NCBI RefSeq assembly: GCF_044762855.1
Contig: NZ_JBIWFB010000002.1
Coordinates: forward strand, 434,001-498,000
Length of the DNA: 64,000 nt
Direction: 5' to 3'
Source of the DNA: Psychrobacillus sp044762855
Lineage (GTDB): Bacteria > Bacillota > Bacilli > Bacillales_A > Planococcaceae
The notes under the pieces were generated by a model. It made no database searches and was not told where the DNA came from. It worked only from the letters and a program-made list of their open reading frames with translations. Positions 17,572-25,367 of the stretch are shown here, piece by piece. The position numbers and the translations under genes are program-made. Position 1 is the first letter of the stretch. Each line of letters begins with the position of its first letter.

Positions 17572-18039
17572 TTTTGTAATTGTTTCTGCTATTTGTTTCA
17601 TGGACATTGTAGAATTAAGCTCATATTGACCGATTTGGATTTTGCCAGAAAGGTCTTGGGCAGTTAAATAATCTTCAAAATCTTGTTTATTTTGAATTAT
17701 GCCGGTTTGCTCCAAGGAAGCACTTATATCACTTGATGTCATACCCGATTGAATATGCAGTACGACATTTGTAGACCCGTTAGATGAATCTTCGGTTGGT
17801 TCTGTCTTATCTTCCACTCTAGGAGCAGCTTGTTCTTTTTGTGCATTTTCTAAGTCAAGTTGAAGTTGGGCTAATTGTTTTTTAACACTTTGTAACTCAA
17901 GTTGGGCTTGTTCATAGGCTTGTGGTGTAATAATGTCACCCTTTGCTTGTTCATCCTCGCTTAACATCAGTTGTACTTGAATTACAGCACCAGCCAAAAA
18001 TAAACCAATCCCCAAAAATCGAACGGCATACTTATTCAT
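17569..18039 (-). CDS. yqzC: MltG/YceG LysM-like subdomain protein (YqzC type)
   Basis: A 156-residue protein with an N-terminal membrane anchor (about 7-25), a Gln/Glu-rich coiled coil (about 40-75), a short linker, and an outside C-terminal domain of about 60 residues (SGMTSSDISASLEQTGII, then GQYELNSTMSMKQIAETI). The domain matches the LysM-like part of MltG/YceG, but the lytic transglycosylase domain is absent. It overlaps the yqzD stop by one base. The gene pair and its place next to pst match B. subtilis yqzD-yqzC. Peptidoglycan binding is inferred. Confidence 0.75.
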   Translation of the reverse strand: MNKYAVRFLGIGLFLAGAVIQVQLMLSEDEQAKGDIITPQAYEQAQLELQSVKKQLAQLQLDLENAQKEQAAPRVEDKTEPTEDSSNGSTNVVLHIQSGMTSSDISASLEQTGIIQNKQDFEDYLTAQDLSGKIQIGQYELNSTMSMKQIAETITK

Positions 18040-18389
18040 TAATTGCCACCACCTATCACCGATTGCACTTCTTCTATTGTAAGAGACGAGCGGCTACTGA
18101 TTTCTTTTAATGAATACCCTTGCTTATGTAGCTCTAAAACTTGACTTTTGATAATATCATGAACAACTGGTTTTTTCGTTGTTTTTTTAGGGGGCGTTAT
18201 TTTTGTAGATTCGATTAACAACTCTTCCTCGACTACTTTTAATCTGCGTTTTAAAGCACTCGTTTCTTGATACAATGAAAAAGTAAGTTCCTCGACTTCA
18301 GCTTCTACTTTTTTGTTGGAATCCTTAAAGAAAAAGGAAAGGATGATTAATATTATACCGATAATCATAATGATGATTGAAAAGTCCAT
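18039..18389 (-). CDS. yqzD: Membrane-anchored coiled-coil protein (YqzD type)
   Basis: A 116-residue protein: membrane segment about 3-22, coiled coil about 28-60, a Lys/Pro-rich linker, and a C-terminal helical stretch (KQGYSLKEISSRSSLTIEEVQSVI) that looks like a small helix-turn-helix. I chose ATG 18389, with gaggtg seven bases before it. It is followed at once by the yqzC-like gene, so the two products may act together at the membrane. Function unknown. Confidence 0.72.
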   Translation of the reverse strand: MDFSIIIMIIGIILIILSFFFKDSNKKVEAEVEELTFSLYQETSALKRRLKVVEEELLIESTKITPPKKTTKKPVVHDIIKSQVLELHKQGYSLKEISSRSSLTIEEVQSVIGGGN

Positions 18390-18489
18390 TGTACACACCT
18401 CTATATAATAAGTTCTTCATCTAATACTACCATATCCTAAAAAACTTTGAAGAAATTCTTATGTTAATTGTAGATTTTCTTTGATTATA

Positions 18490-18498
18490 TGCTATAAT
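18490..18498 (+). promoter_or_regulatory. Extended -10 promoter of rpmG
   Basis: TGCTATAAT (18490-18498) is a consensus extended -10 element. The possible -35 TTGTAG is 19 bases away and weak, which fits an extended -10 promoter. The rpmG start is 67 bases downstream. Confidence 0.5.
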
Positions 18499-18564
18499 TG
18501 ATTAGTCGTATAAATCATGCTCAAGTTTTATATTTAATCCTGGCAAAGAGTGGGAGGGACAACC

Positions 18565-18714
18565 ATGCGCGTTAATATTACATTAGCTTGTACAGATTGC
18601 GGAGAGCGCAACTATATTTCTAAGAAAAACAAGCGTAACAATCCAGAACGTCTTGAACTTAAAAAATATTGCTCACGTGAAAAGAAATCAACTCTTCATA
18701 GAGAAACGAAATAA
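18565..18714 (+). CDS. rpmG: 50S ribosomal protein L33
   Basis: A 49-residue L33 beginning MRVNITLACTDCGERNYISK, basic throughout and ending HRETK as in RpmGA. L33 exists in zinc-binding forms with two Cys pairs and zinc-free forms with none. Here Cys 9, 12 and 36 are present, but position 39 is Glu, so the zinc site lacks one ligand. ATG 18565 follows gtgggaggg. The neighbour order (yqzD, rpmG, yqgN) is that of B. subtilis. Confidence 0.95.
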   Translation: MRVNITLACTDCGERNYISKKNKRNNPERLELKKYCSREKKSTLHRETK

Positions 18715-18720
18715 TAACTT

Positions 18721-18753
18721 AAACCAAAACCAAATTCGGTTTTGGTTTTTTTC
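18721..18753 (+). terminator. rpmG terminator
   Basis: The 11-bp stem aaaccaaaacc / ggttttggttt with a six-base loop runs into T residues. Confidence 0.85.
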
Positions 18754-18773
18754 TATTGTTTGGAGGGAAGAAC

Positions 18774-19358
18774 TTGTCAAAGTCAATAGTAAGAAATGAA
18801 ATGAAAATTAAATTGACCTCTTTAAATCAGAATTCTTATCTAACCTATTCAAAAGAAATTGAAAAACGTCTATTATTAGAGAGAAGTGTCCAAGACGCTT
18901 CCATTATTGGGATAACTATTTCTGCTTTCCCAGAAGTAAATACAGAGGGAATTATAAAGCGTCTATGGGATATGGGTAAAACAATCGTTGTACCTAAATG
19001 CAGTCCGAAAGAACGTTTGATGACCTTCTATAAAATAGACAGCTATGACCAATTAGAAACGGTATATATGCAGCTAAAAGAGCCTAATCCTCATTTAACA
19101 GTGGCTGTCACACCAAAAGAAATTGACTTGCTTATCGTGCCGGGAATTGTGTACTGTAATTCAGGTTATCGAATTGGCTATGGCGGTGGATACTATGATC
19201 GATTTTTGACGAAATTTAATGGGCATACCATCTCATTAGCATTTGACTTTCAAGTAATGGATGAAGTTGTTCGGGATATGTTTGACATGCCTGTCGATAA
19301 AATTGTAACGAATAAGCAAATAATTCCATGTAAAGAAAATCGTGCAAAGGAAGTATAA
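18774..19358 (+). CDS. yqgN: 5-formyltetrahydrofolate cyclo-ligase
   Basis: Converts 5-formyl-THF to 5,10-methenyl-THF with ATP. The 194-residue protein has the family hallmarks RNEMK at the N-terminus, VPKC near 80 and the C-terminal ATP-binding GYRIGYGGGYYDRFL near 143. TTG 18774 is the likely start, as ggaggga lies six bases before it. It is one base from the DUF910 gene. Folate one-carbon metabolism also involves gcvT and folD in this window. Confidence 0.92.
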   Translation: MSKSIVRNEMKIKLTSLNQNSYLTYSKEIEKRLLLERSVQDASIIGITISAFPEVNTEGIIKRLWDMGKTIVVPKCSPKERLMTFYKIDSYDQLETVYMQLKEPNPHLTVAVTPKEIDLLIVPGIVYCNSGYRIGYGGGYYDRFLTKFNGHTISLAFDFQVMDEVVRDMFDMPVDKIVTNKQIIPCKENRAKEV

Positions 19359-19359
19359 G

Positions 19360-19554
19360 ATGAATTCAGTATATGATGTTATGCAATTATTGAAACGTTT
19401 TGGTATTTATGTTTACACCAAAGATCGGTTAGCCGACTTGGAAATGATGGAAGAGGAAGTAAGAGAGCTTCATAGGATGCAAATGATTGAAGCAAAAGAA
19501 TTCCAAATCGCTTTACTATTATTGCGCCAAGAACAAAATAAATATAAGCAATAG
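19360..19554 (+). CDS. yqgQ: DUF910 family protein YqgQ
   Basis: A 64-residue cytosolic protein with the family pattern VYTKDRLADLEMMEEEVREL near residue 20. Function unknown. It is coupled to yqgN (one base apart). In B. subtilis yqgQ lies between the rhomboid gene gluP and glcK; neither is present here. Confidence 0.85.
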   Translation: MNSVYDVMQLLKRFGIYVYTKDRLADLEMMEEEVRELHRMQMIEAKEFQIALLLLRQEQNKYKQ

Positions 19555-19557
19555 AAG

Positions 19558-19592
19558 AACGACAGAGATACTAAAATCTGTCGTTTTTTTTC
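19558..19592 (+). terminator. yqgQ terminator
   Basis: The stem aacgacag / ctgtcgtt, with a loop of about ten bases, is followed by eight T residues. Confidence 0.85.
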
Positions 19593-19607
19593 TTTTTGTA
19601 AAAAAAA

Positions 19608-19635
19608 TGAAACTTTTTAAGGTTACAACCGTCTA
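19608..19635 (+). promoter_or_regulatory. ECF-sigma promoter of the LTA synthase gene
   Basis: TGAAAC (19608-19613), 16 bases, then CGTCTA (19630-19635) followed by AT is an exact match to the B. subtilis sigma-M/sigma-X type consensus. It lies 145 bases before the coding start. Confidence 0.75.
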
Positions 19636-19780
19636 ATATAGGGTATGAATGTAAAAGCAATCTACAATTATATCACCATGACTTTTTGTTTGTATTGATT
19701 TATTGTGAAGAAAGTATTAAGATATACTCTGTGACTTTTACTCATACTATAAAGAGTGAAAAAAAGGGGAGGATGTAGGC

Positions 19781-21685
19781 ATGAGAAAGAAAAGCTGGCC
19801 GACACATTCTATTCTTGTTCTAGCTATTGTGGCCACATGGATAAAAACCTATATTGTTTACCACACGAGCTTTGATATGAAAATCGAGAATATAATGCAA
19901 CAAGTAATTTTATTTATTAATCCGCTTAGTTTTATATTATTTATTTATGGGATTTCTTTATTTTTCAAAAATCCTAAAGTAAAAAATAGATATATCGTCA
20001 TTGTCAGTTTTATTCTTTCTGCAGTGCTATATGCCAATGCTGTGTTTTATCGTTTTTTTACAGACTTTATCACACTACCAGTATTATTCCAAACAAGTAA
20101 TTTTGGAGATTTAGGTACATCGGCGGCAGAAAGTATTTATTGGTCCGATATTTTCTATTTCACGGATGTTGCGATTATTATCATTGCACTAAAATGGTTA
20201 AAAATTGGAGAAACAACATCTGTTATTAAACCAGCTGTTCGAAGAGCATATTTTGTGTTGACAGCAGCTATATTATTTTTGAACTTAGGCTTATCTGAAA
20301 TCGAAAGACCACAATTGTTAACAAGAAGTTTTGACCGTGAGATGTTAGTGAAAAATATTGGCTCTTATAATTATCATTTGTATGATTTATATATTCAATC
20401 TAAATCGCACGCACAGCGAGCGCTTGCAGATGGTAGTGAGCTTGTGGAAGTAAATAACTATGTTCGTTCAAATCAAGCAGAACCGAATGAAGAAATGTTT
20501 GGAGTTGCAAAAGGTCGTAACTTAATCGTTATTTCTATGGAATCATTACAAAATTTTGTGATTAATAATGATATGAATGGACACGAAGTAACGCCATTTT
20601 TAAATTCATTAACTCAAGATAAAGATACTTATTATTTTTCAAATTTTTACCACCAAACAGGTTTAGGTAAAACGTCTGATTCCGAATTCTTGGTAGAAAA
20701 TTCGCTTTATCCATTGGGTGGGGGAGCTGTATTTTTTACACACAGCGGAAACAAATTCCATTCGATGTCTGAAAGCTTAAATGAGCAAGGCTATTTTACG
20801 AATGTAATGCATCCGAACAATAAAAGTTTCTGGAATCGTGATATGATGTATCAAGCACTATCAATTCAAAAATATTATGATGTGAACAGTTATGTAGTAA
20901 ACGAGGGAGATGCGGTAAACTGGGGAATGAAAGATATTCCATTCTTTGAGCAGTCTGTTTCGCTTATGAAAGAAATGCCTCAACCTTTTTATTCTCGTTT
21001 AATCACATTAACGAACCATTACCCGTTTGATTTAGATGAAGAGGATCAATTGATTCCTCCTTATGATTCTAATTCTCGTACGCTCAATAAATATTTTCAA
21101 TCCGTTCGTTATATGGACGAAGCGTTGAAAACATTATTTGACGATTTAAAAGAACAAGGTTTATATGATAATTCGATTATCGTCATGTATGGGGACCATT
21201 ATGGCATTTCTGAAAACCATAATAAAGCAATGTCTCAATATTTAGGTAAAGAAATTACACCATATGAATCTGCAAAATTACAACGTGTTCCATTCTTTAT
21301 TCATATTCCGAATAGCGGTAAAGGAGAAGAAATTACAGAGACTGCTGGTCAAATAGATATTCGACCTACTATTTTACATTTGCTTGGTGTGGAAACAGCC
21401 AAGGATATGCAATTAGGTGCAGATGTATTTTCTAATGAACATGAAGAGTTTGTTATTTTCCGAAATGGTGGATTTGTTACGGATAAATTGGTATTTGCAA
21501 ATAATGCTTGTTATGACAATGCAACTGGGGAAGAGATTGACATTGAAAGTTGCCAACCATATATTGACCGTACTACGCAAGAACTAGGTTATTCCGATCA
21601 AATTATTAATGGAGATTTACTTCGATTTTATGATTTAAAAACAGGAAATTTGTTAATTGATCAGGCGGAGAAAAAGAATCCATAA
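19781..21685 (+). CDS. Lipoteichoic acid synthase family protein (LtaS/YqgS type)
   Basis: Adds glycerol phosphate units from phosphatidylglycerol to the LTA glycolipid anchor, or primes it. It has 634 residues with five membrane segments in the first 175, a junction RALA-DG with Ala at 214 and 216 that resembles the signal peptidase site of LtaS, then an extracellular sulfatase-like domain. The catalytic Thr is T298 (GLGKTSDSEF), and metal ligands include D472 and H473 (YGDHYG). ATG 19781 follows ggggagg. Its position corresponds to B. subtilis yqgS. Synthase or primase cannot be settled from sequence. Confidence 0.9.
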   Translation: MRKKSWPTHSILVLAIVATWIKTYIVYHTSFDMKIENIMQQVILFINPLSFILFIYGISLFFKNPKVKNRYIVIVSFILSAVLYANAVFYRFFTDFITLPVLFQTSNFGDLGTSAAESIYWSDIFYFTDVAIIIIALKWLKIGETTSVIKPAVRRAYFVLTAAILFLNLGLSEIERPQLLTRSFDREMLVKNIGSYNYHLYDLYIQSKSHAQRALADGSELVEVNNYVRSNQAEPNEEMFGVAKGRNLIVISMESLQNFVINNDMNGHEVTPFLNSLTQDKDTYYFSNFYHQTGLGKTSDSEFLVENSLYPLGGGAVFFTHSGNKFHSMSESLNEQGYFTNVMHPNNKSFWNRDMMYQALSIQKYYDVNSYVVNEGDAVNWGMKDIPFFEQSVSLMKEMPQPFYSRLITLTNHYPFDLDEEDQLIPPYDSNSRTLNKYFQSVRYMDEALKTLFDDLKEQGLYDNSIIVMYGDHYGISENHNKAMSQYLGKEITPYESAKLQRVPFFIHIPNSGKGEEITETAGQIDIRPTILHLLGVETAKDMQLGADVFSNEHEEFVIFRNGGFVTDKLVFANNACYDNATGEEIDIESCQPYIDRTTQELGYSDQIINGDLLRFYDLKTGNLLIDQAEKKNP

Positions 21686-21701
21686 ATAGCTAAATCGATA
21701 G

Positions 21702-21735
21702 AAAAAGCACAGACATTAGAAGTCTGTGCTTTTTT
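21702..21735 (+). terminator. Terminator of the LTA synthase gene
   Basis: The 12-bp stem aaaagcacagac / gtctgtgctttt is followed by a T-run; the next ECF promoter begins two bases after it. Confidence 0.9.
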
Positions 21736-21736
21736 G

Positions 21737-21764
21737 TGAAACAATTAGCAAACTCAAGCGTCTA
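21737..21764 (+). promoter_or_regulatory. ECF-sigma promoter of the YqgU-like lipoprotein gene
   Basis: TGAAAC (21737-21742), 16 bases, CGTCTA (21759-21764) then AT. It has the same elements and spacing as the promoter at 19608, 50 bases before the TTG start. Confidence 0.75.
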
Positions 21765-21813
21765 ATTGTATGAGTATGAACTAAGTATATTGAAATAAGA
21801 AAGGGGGAGTCGA

Positions 21814-22926
21814 TTGAAGAAGGTTGCAGTACTGATTTTATGCCTGTTTTTATTACAAGCATGTGTAGGAAAAAATAAACAAGTAGTAGTACCAGTTACA
21901 CCGAATACCGAGGAAGCACCACAAACGTTACCGTCTGATGTTGACATTACGCCTTCTGCAAAGATTCCGTCAATCAAGTTAGATCGTTCCGTCTTTCATA
22001 GTGTCATTGGCTGGATGTCTGATGATGAAATACTTTTCATTTTAATGGAAAATGGAGAGTGGACAGTTCAATCCTATACATTATCCAGTGAAAAGTGGAA
22101 AACGATATATACTACGACGACCCCGATTATTCAAGGTGAAATTCATCCGGGCAAAGAAATGGTTCTTCTACATACATCTAGTAATTCCTCTTCAGCAGAA
22201 GTTCTTTTATTACATAAGGATGGCTACATAGCGCAAAGTTTATTTTTTGAATCCGCTGAAATGTATATGAATTGGCACCCTGAAAACCCAAATCTAATCG
22301 TATTTACCACTTTCTACGAAGATTGGACATACGACACGTTTATTTACGATGGAACAACTCAAAATTTAGAGGCAATTGAGGTGGATAACCCATTTGTTAA
22401 ATGGTATGACGAAAATCGTTTAATGGTGTTTAAATGGGCTGAAAGCAGTTTGGACGGAAGTGAACTTTTCTTCTATTCAATAAAAGAGAAGACTATAGAA
22501 AAAACGAGTTGGAATCATCTATTGGATGTGCAAAATTTAGGTGGTAGCATGCTTTATATGACCATAAATGAACCGCAAAACCAGTTTGAATATCGATTGG
22601 AAGAAAAGAAAACGAATCAAGTGTTTGAGTGGACTTCTCCGGCTGTTAGTAATTATTCAGAATGGATTATACCAAATATGTCTATCATACAGCCAGATGA
22701 GCTTATAATGCTTCAATCGAAACAGGCTGGGAATGTGGATGCGTTTACGGATAGAAGTGTACTTTCGAGTATTTCATTAAATGGCTCCAAACAATTTGGA
22801 GAAATCGATGCAGGACCAATTGATTGTTCTCCAAATGGAGCAGTTTGCCTTGGTGGGTATGAAAAAGAAAATTGGATACAATTAGATCCATTCAAGGAAC
22901 AAATTTGGTTGGATTTGAAGGAATAG
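21814..22926 (+). CDS. yqgU: YqgU-like beta-propeller lipoprotein
   Basis: A 370-residue exported lipoprotein. The signal peptide ends in the lipobox LLQAC (Cys at about 18). The mature part starts with a Pro/Thr-rich linker and continues with repeated blades such as VIGWMSDDEILFI, NWHPENPNLIVF and WYDENRLMVFKW, consistent with a propeller. TTG 21814 is preceded by aggggga. Position and architecture match B. subtilis yqgU. The ECF promoter suggests an envelope-stress role; its ligand is unknown. Confidence 0.78.
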   Translation: MKKVAVLILCLFLLQACVGKNKQVVVPVTPNTEEAPQTLPSDVDITPSAKIPSIKLDRSVFHSVIGWMSDDEILFILMENGEWTVQSYTLSSEKWKTIYTTTTPIIQGEIHPGKEMVLLHTSSNSSSAEVLLLHKDGYIAQSLFFESAEMYMNWHPENPNLIVFTTFYEDWTYDTFIYDGTTQNLEAIEVDNPFVKWYDENRLMVFKWAESSLDGSELFFYSIKEKTIEKTSWNHLLDVQNLGGSMLYMTINEPQNQFEYRLEEKKTNQVFEWTSPAVSNYSEWIIPNMSIIQPDELIMLQSKQAGNVDAFTDRSVLSSISLNGSKQFGEIDAGPIDCSPNGAVCLGGYEKENWIQLDPFKEQIWLDLKE

Positions 22927-22964
22927 AAAAAAGCTGCCATACATATAGTATGACAGCTTTTTTC
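22926..22964. terminator. Bidirectional terminator between yqgU and the DUF2759 gene
   Basis: Stem aaaaaagctg-cata pairs with tatg-cagctttttt around an AT loop, with A and T tracts on opposite sides. Confidence 0.8.
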
Positions 22965-22973
22965 TTGTACATT

Positions 22974-23153
22974 TTAGTGTAAGCTTGGTGGATAGCCTTG
23001 GTTCAAAACCGTCATGACTGTAAAGAAGCCAAAAACTGCAAAAGTACCAAAGTTAAATAGAACTCCTAGCACATTCTTTTCTTTAAAAGCTTGGAAAGTG
23101 CCGACTACAGCTAAAATTGTAACTAATGCAAAAATAACGATTAATAAATTCAT
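22974..23153 (-). CDS. yqgW: DUF2759 family small membrane protein (YqgW type)
   Basis: A 59-residue protein with two hydrophobic segments flanking FKEKNVLGVLFNFGTF. ATG 23153 is preceded on the minus strand by aaaggag at eight bases. Small size, topology and place before the MBL-fold gene match YqgW. Function unknown. Confidence 0.75.
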   Translation of the reverse strand: MNLLIVIFALVTILAVVGTFQAFKEKNVLGVLFNFGTFAVFGFFTVMTVLNQGYPPSLH

Positions 23154-23306
23154 GAAAGACACTCCTTTCGACATCAGAAAATGAATGTCGCTTTACATAT
23201 TCCTCTTCTATTGTAAGTGTATTCTCTCATTTTGTCGAGTGAAAAAAGTGGCGATACGTTGAACAACAGATGGATTATCGTTTAAACTAAGAAAGAGGTG
23301 ATTTTA

Positions 23307-23945
23307 ATGTTGAATATACGGAGCTATCCACTAGGATTTATACAAACGAACTGTTATATTGTTTCGAATGCAGAAAAAGATTGTTTAATCTTTGATCCAG
23401 GTGGAGAAGGAGAGAAACTAATAAGTGAACTTCGCAGGTTAAATTTGAAGCCACTTGCAATACTTTTAACACATGCGCATTTCGATCACATTGGAGCAGT
23501 GGAAGATGTGCGGAATGCTTATCAAATACCTGTATACATTCATAGTGCAGAAAAGAAGTGGTTGCTTGATCCGTCTAAAAACGGCTCTGCAAAGTATGCG
23601 GAAATTCCATCTATTGTTTGCAATGAAGCAGATATCATTTTAGAAAAAGAATCGAATTTAGAAATCGGTGGCTTTTCTATGCAATTATTGCATACACCAG
23701 GACATTCTCCGGGTAGTATAACTTATTATTTCGCAGAAGCTGAATTTGCAATTGTCGGAGATACGCTATTCCAAAATAGTATCGGTCGTACAGACTTACA
23801 AGGTGGAAATCAAGCAGAATTGATGAAATCGATTCATACAAAGCTTTTATCATTACCGGAGTCTACCATCGTTTATCCAGGTCATGGACCAGCGACTACA
23901 ATCGAGGATGAAATGGACTCCAATCCATTTTTAAATGGATTTTAA
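23307..23945 (+). CDS. yqgX: MBL-fold metallo-hydrolase (YqgX, glyoxalase II-like)
   Basis: A 212-residue metallo-beta-lactamase fold hydrolase. The di-metal site motif is LTHAHFDHIG near residue 54, followed by HTPGHSPGS near 130, GDTLF near 151 and a late His in YPGHGP near 193. ATG 23307 was chosen because an upstream GTG abuts the ribosome binding site aaagagg. Similar proteins hydrolyse hydroxyacylglutathione or bacillithiol conjugates; the substrate here is not known. Confidence 0.88.
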   Translation: MLNIRSYPLGFIQTNCYIVSNAEKDCLIFDPGGEGEKLISELRRLNLKPLAILLTHAHFDHIGAVEDVRNAYQIPVYIHSAEKKWLLDPSKNGSAKYAEIPSIVCNEADIILEKESNLEIGGFSMQLLHTPGHSPGSITYYFAEAEFAIVGDTLFQNSIGRTDLQGGNQAELMKSIHTKLLSLPESTIVYPGHGPATTIEDEMDSNPFLNGF

Positions 23946-24077
23946 CAAGTAAACGGTAGGAGAATATTTTCCGTTTGTCCTGAAAAGGTGGAAATGTTAG
24001 TGGGGGGACTGAGTAGCCGAGTTTACTATTTATATTTGGTTGTTCGACGTATATGTTATTTCCTAATGTTAGAAAAG

Positions 24078-24109
24078 AAAAAAGCAGCTCTACATGAGCT
24101 GCTTTTTCC
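24078..24109. terminator. Terminator between yqgX and the DUF2626 gene
   Basis: The stem aaagcagctc / gagctgcttt with a five-base loop has A and T runs on its two sides. Confidence 0.85.
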
Positions 24110-24119
24110 CTATGGACGA

Positions 24120-24362
24120 TTAATGTCCAGCGCCTGGTACGTGCATAAAAGTAGTGTAGTATGTAAAACCTGCGAAGAAGAACATTAAGTAAGCTCCGAA
24201 GATGTACATATACATACGTTCCGAAAGGTTTAAAAACCCTAAAAGAAGGAATAGTCCCGTATTTGCTAAAAATAGTAGAGAAGCTTCTGACATACCACCT
24301 AAATAAAAGAAAACTGCAAAAATCCCTGTCCAGAAAGCCATCACTTTATACATATTGCCCAT
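24120..24362 (-). CDS. yqgY: DUF2626 family membrane protein (YqgY type)
   Basis: An 80-residue protein with three hydrophobic segments, beginning MGNMYKVMAFWTGIFAV and ending TTFMHVPGAGH. I chose ATG 24362, seven bases after aaggaggg; the open frame extends upstream without a ribosome binding site. Length and position match YqgY. Function unknown. Confidence 0.78.
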   Translation of the reverse strand: MGNMYKVMAFWTGIFAVFFYLGGMSEASLLFLANTGLFLLLGFLNLSERMYMYIFGAYLMFFFAGFTYYTTFMHVPGAGH

Positions 24363-24502
24363 TTGTAGTCCCTCCTTTTGCAACGACACAAATATTCTCT
24401 CATTCATTATAGATGATAATGTTGACAGCTGTAAACTGATTATTGCATTTCGATTTTGAATATACATTGGATTGTCACAATTATGATTCATCTATAGCTA
24501 CA

Positions 24503-25183
24503 TTATAGAACTTCTATTTGATATACGCAATTGTTACAATGATTTTGCATACTTTCGATTTGAATAAATTTATTAGCTGGAAACAGTGCATCAAATTGTC
24601 CCTTTAAAAAAGATTCGTGGAGAGAACAAACAAGAGCTGGGTGTTTATGCAACTGATTTGTATATGGACAGTTGTAAATGGAAAATGTAATGACTTTTTT
24701 ATCTTCATTTTCTGTTATTTGAGGTATATATCCAATCGCATTTGCTGTTTCTGTTAATAATTCCATTTTACATTCAAAACTTTGAGTAGAAGCAGTAGCT
24801 TGATCAATAATTGCTCGTCCGTGTTGATAACTAATGTCTTTTGCTTTTGTAAGTGCTATTTCACCCATTGAATCGACTAATTCCAATAACCATTGCAACA
24901 ACAAATGATTTTCTTGTTTTGGAAAGCTTAAATAGATTGGATCTTCTGCAGGGAAATATACTCTGGCAGGACGCCCACCTTTTTTGTTGTTCTCTAATTC
25001 AGAGGAAACTAATTGGGAATCATTCAATTTCGTTAAATGTAGTCTTGCAACATTTGGATGTATGCCAAATTGTTCTGCTATTTCTTGCACGTTTACTTGT
25101 TTCTTTTTTTTCACGACATATTGATAAATGGAGTATCTAGTCTCATCTGCTAACGTATTTGTAATTTTTAAAGTGTCTGGCAT
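24503..25183 (-). CDS. Cysteine-rich winged-helix transcriptional regulator
   Basis: A 226-residue DNA-binding protein. The N-terminus is an ArsR/DeoR-like winged helix: RYSIYQYVVKKKKQVNVQEI, recognition helix HPNVARLHLTKL near 42-53, and a wing with KKGGRPARVYF. The C-terminal domain holds four cysteines in a pattern seen in iron-sulfur or metal sensors: C172 (NCPY), C186 (VCSLH), C216 and C219 (HCNNC). SufR-like regulators have comparable layouts, but I cannot assign the ligand. It is divergent from comGA with about 185 bases between starts and may control the comG side, itself or neither. Confidence 0.75.
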   Translation of the reverse strand: MPDTLKITNTLADETRYSIYQYVVKKKKQVNVQEIAEQFGIHPNVARLHLTKLNDSQLVSSELENNKKGGRPARVYFPAEDPIYLSFPKQENHLLLQWLLELVDSMGEIALTKAKDISYQHGRAIIDQATASTQSFECKMELLTETANAIGYIPQITENEDKKVITFSIYNCPYTNQLHKHPALVCSLHESFLKGQFDALFPANKFIQIESMQNHCNNCVYQIEVL

Positions 25184-25283
25184 ACTATTTTCTCCTTTCC
25201 CATCTATTCTTTAATTATAATGAAGAAAAGGAAAATGACAATTAAAACCACAAATAAGTAATTTGAAAATTTAAATAAAACTC

Positions 25284-25312
25284 TTTATTTATTTTATATT
25301 TGGAAGTATACT
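25284..25312 (+). promoter_or_regulatory. Promoter of the comG operon
   Basis: A good -10 TATACT (25307-25312) with a poor -35 TTTATT (25284-25289) at 17 bases, embedded in A/T tracts. A weak -35 fits an activator-dependent promoter. ComK boxes (AAAA-N5-TTTT) are expected here but I see only partial matches, so ComK control is not shown. Confidence 0.45.
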
Positions 25313-25367
25313 AAACATGTACATGCTGTATGCGGTCACAGCTTGTATCTGGAGAAAGGAAAGATGC

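Noticed and set aside
23988..24188. Small + strand open frame of 66 codons after yqgX
   Set aside because: It runs through a terminator hairpin and into the antisense of the DUF2626 gene, with no family resemblance.
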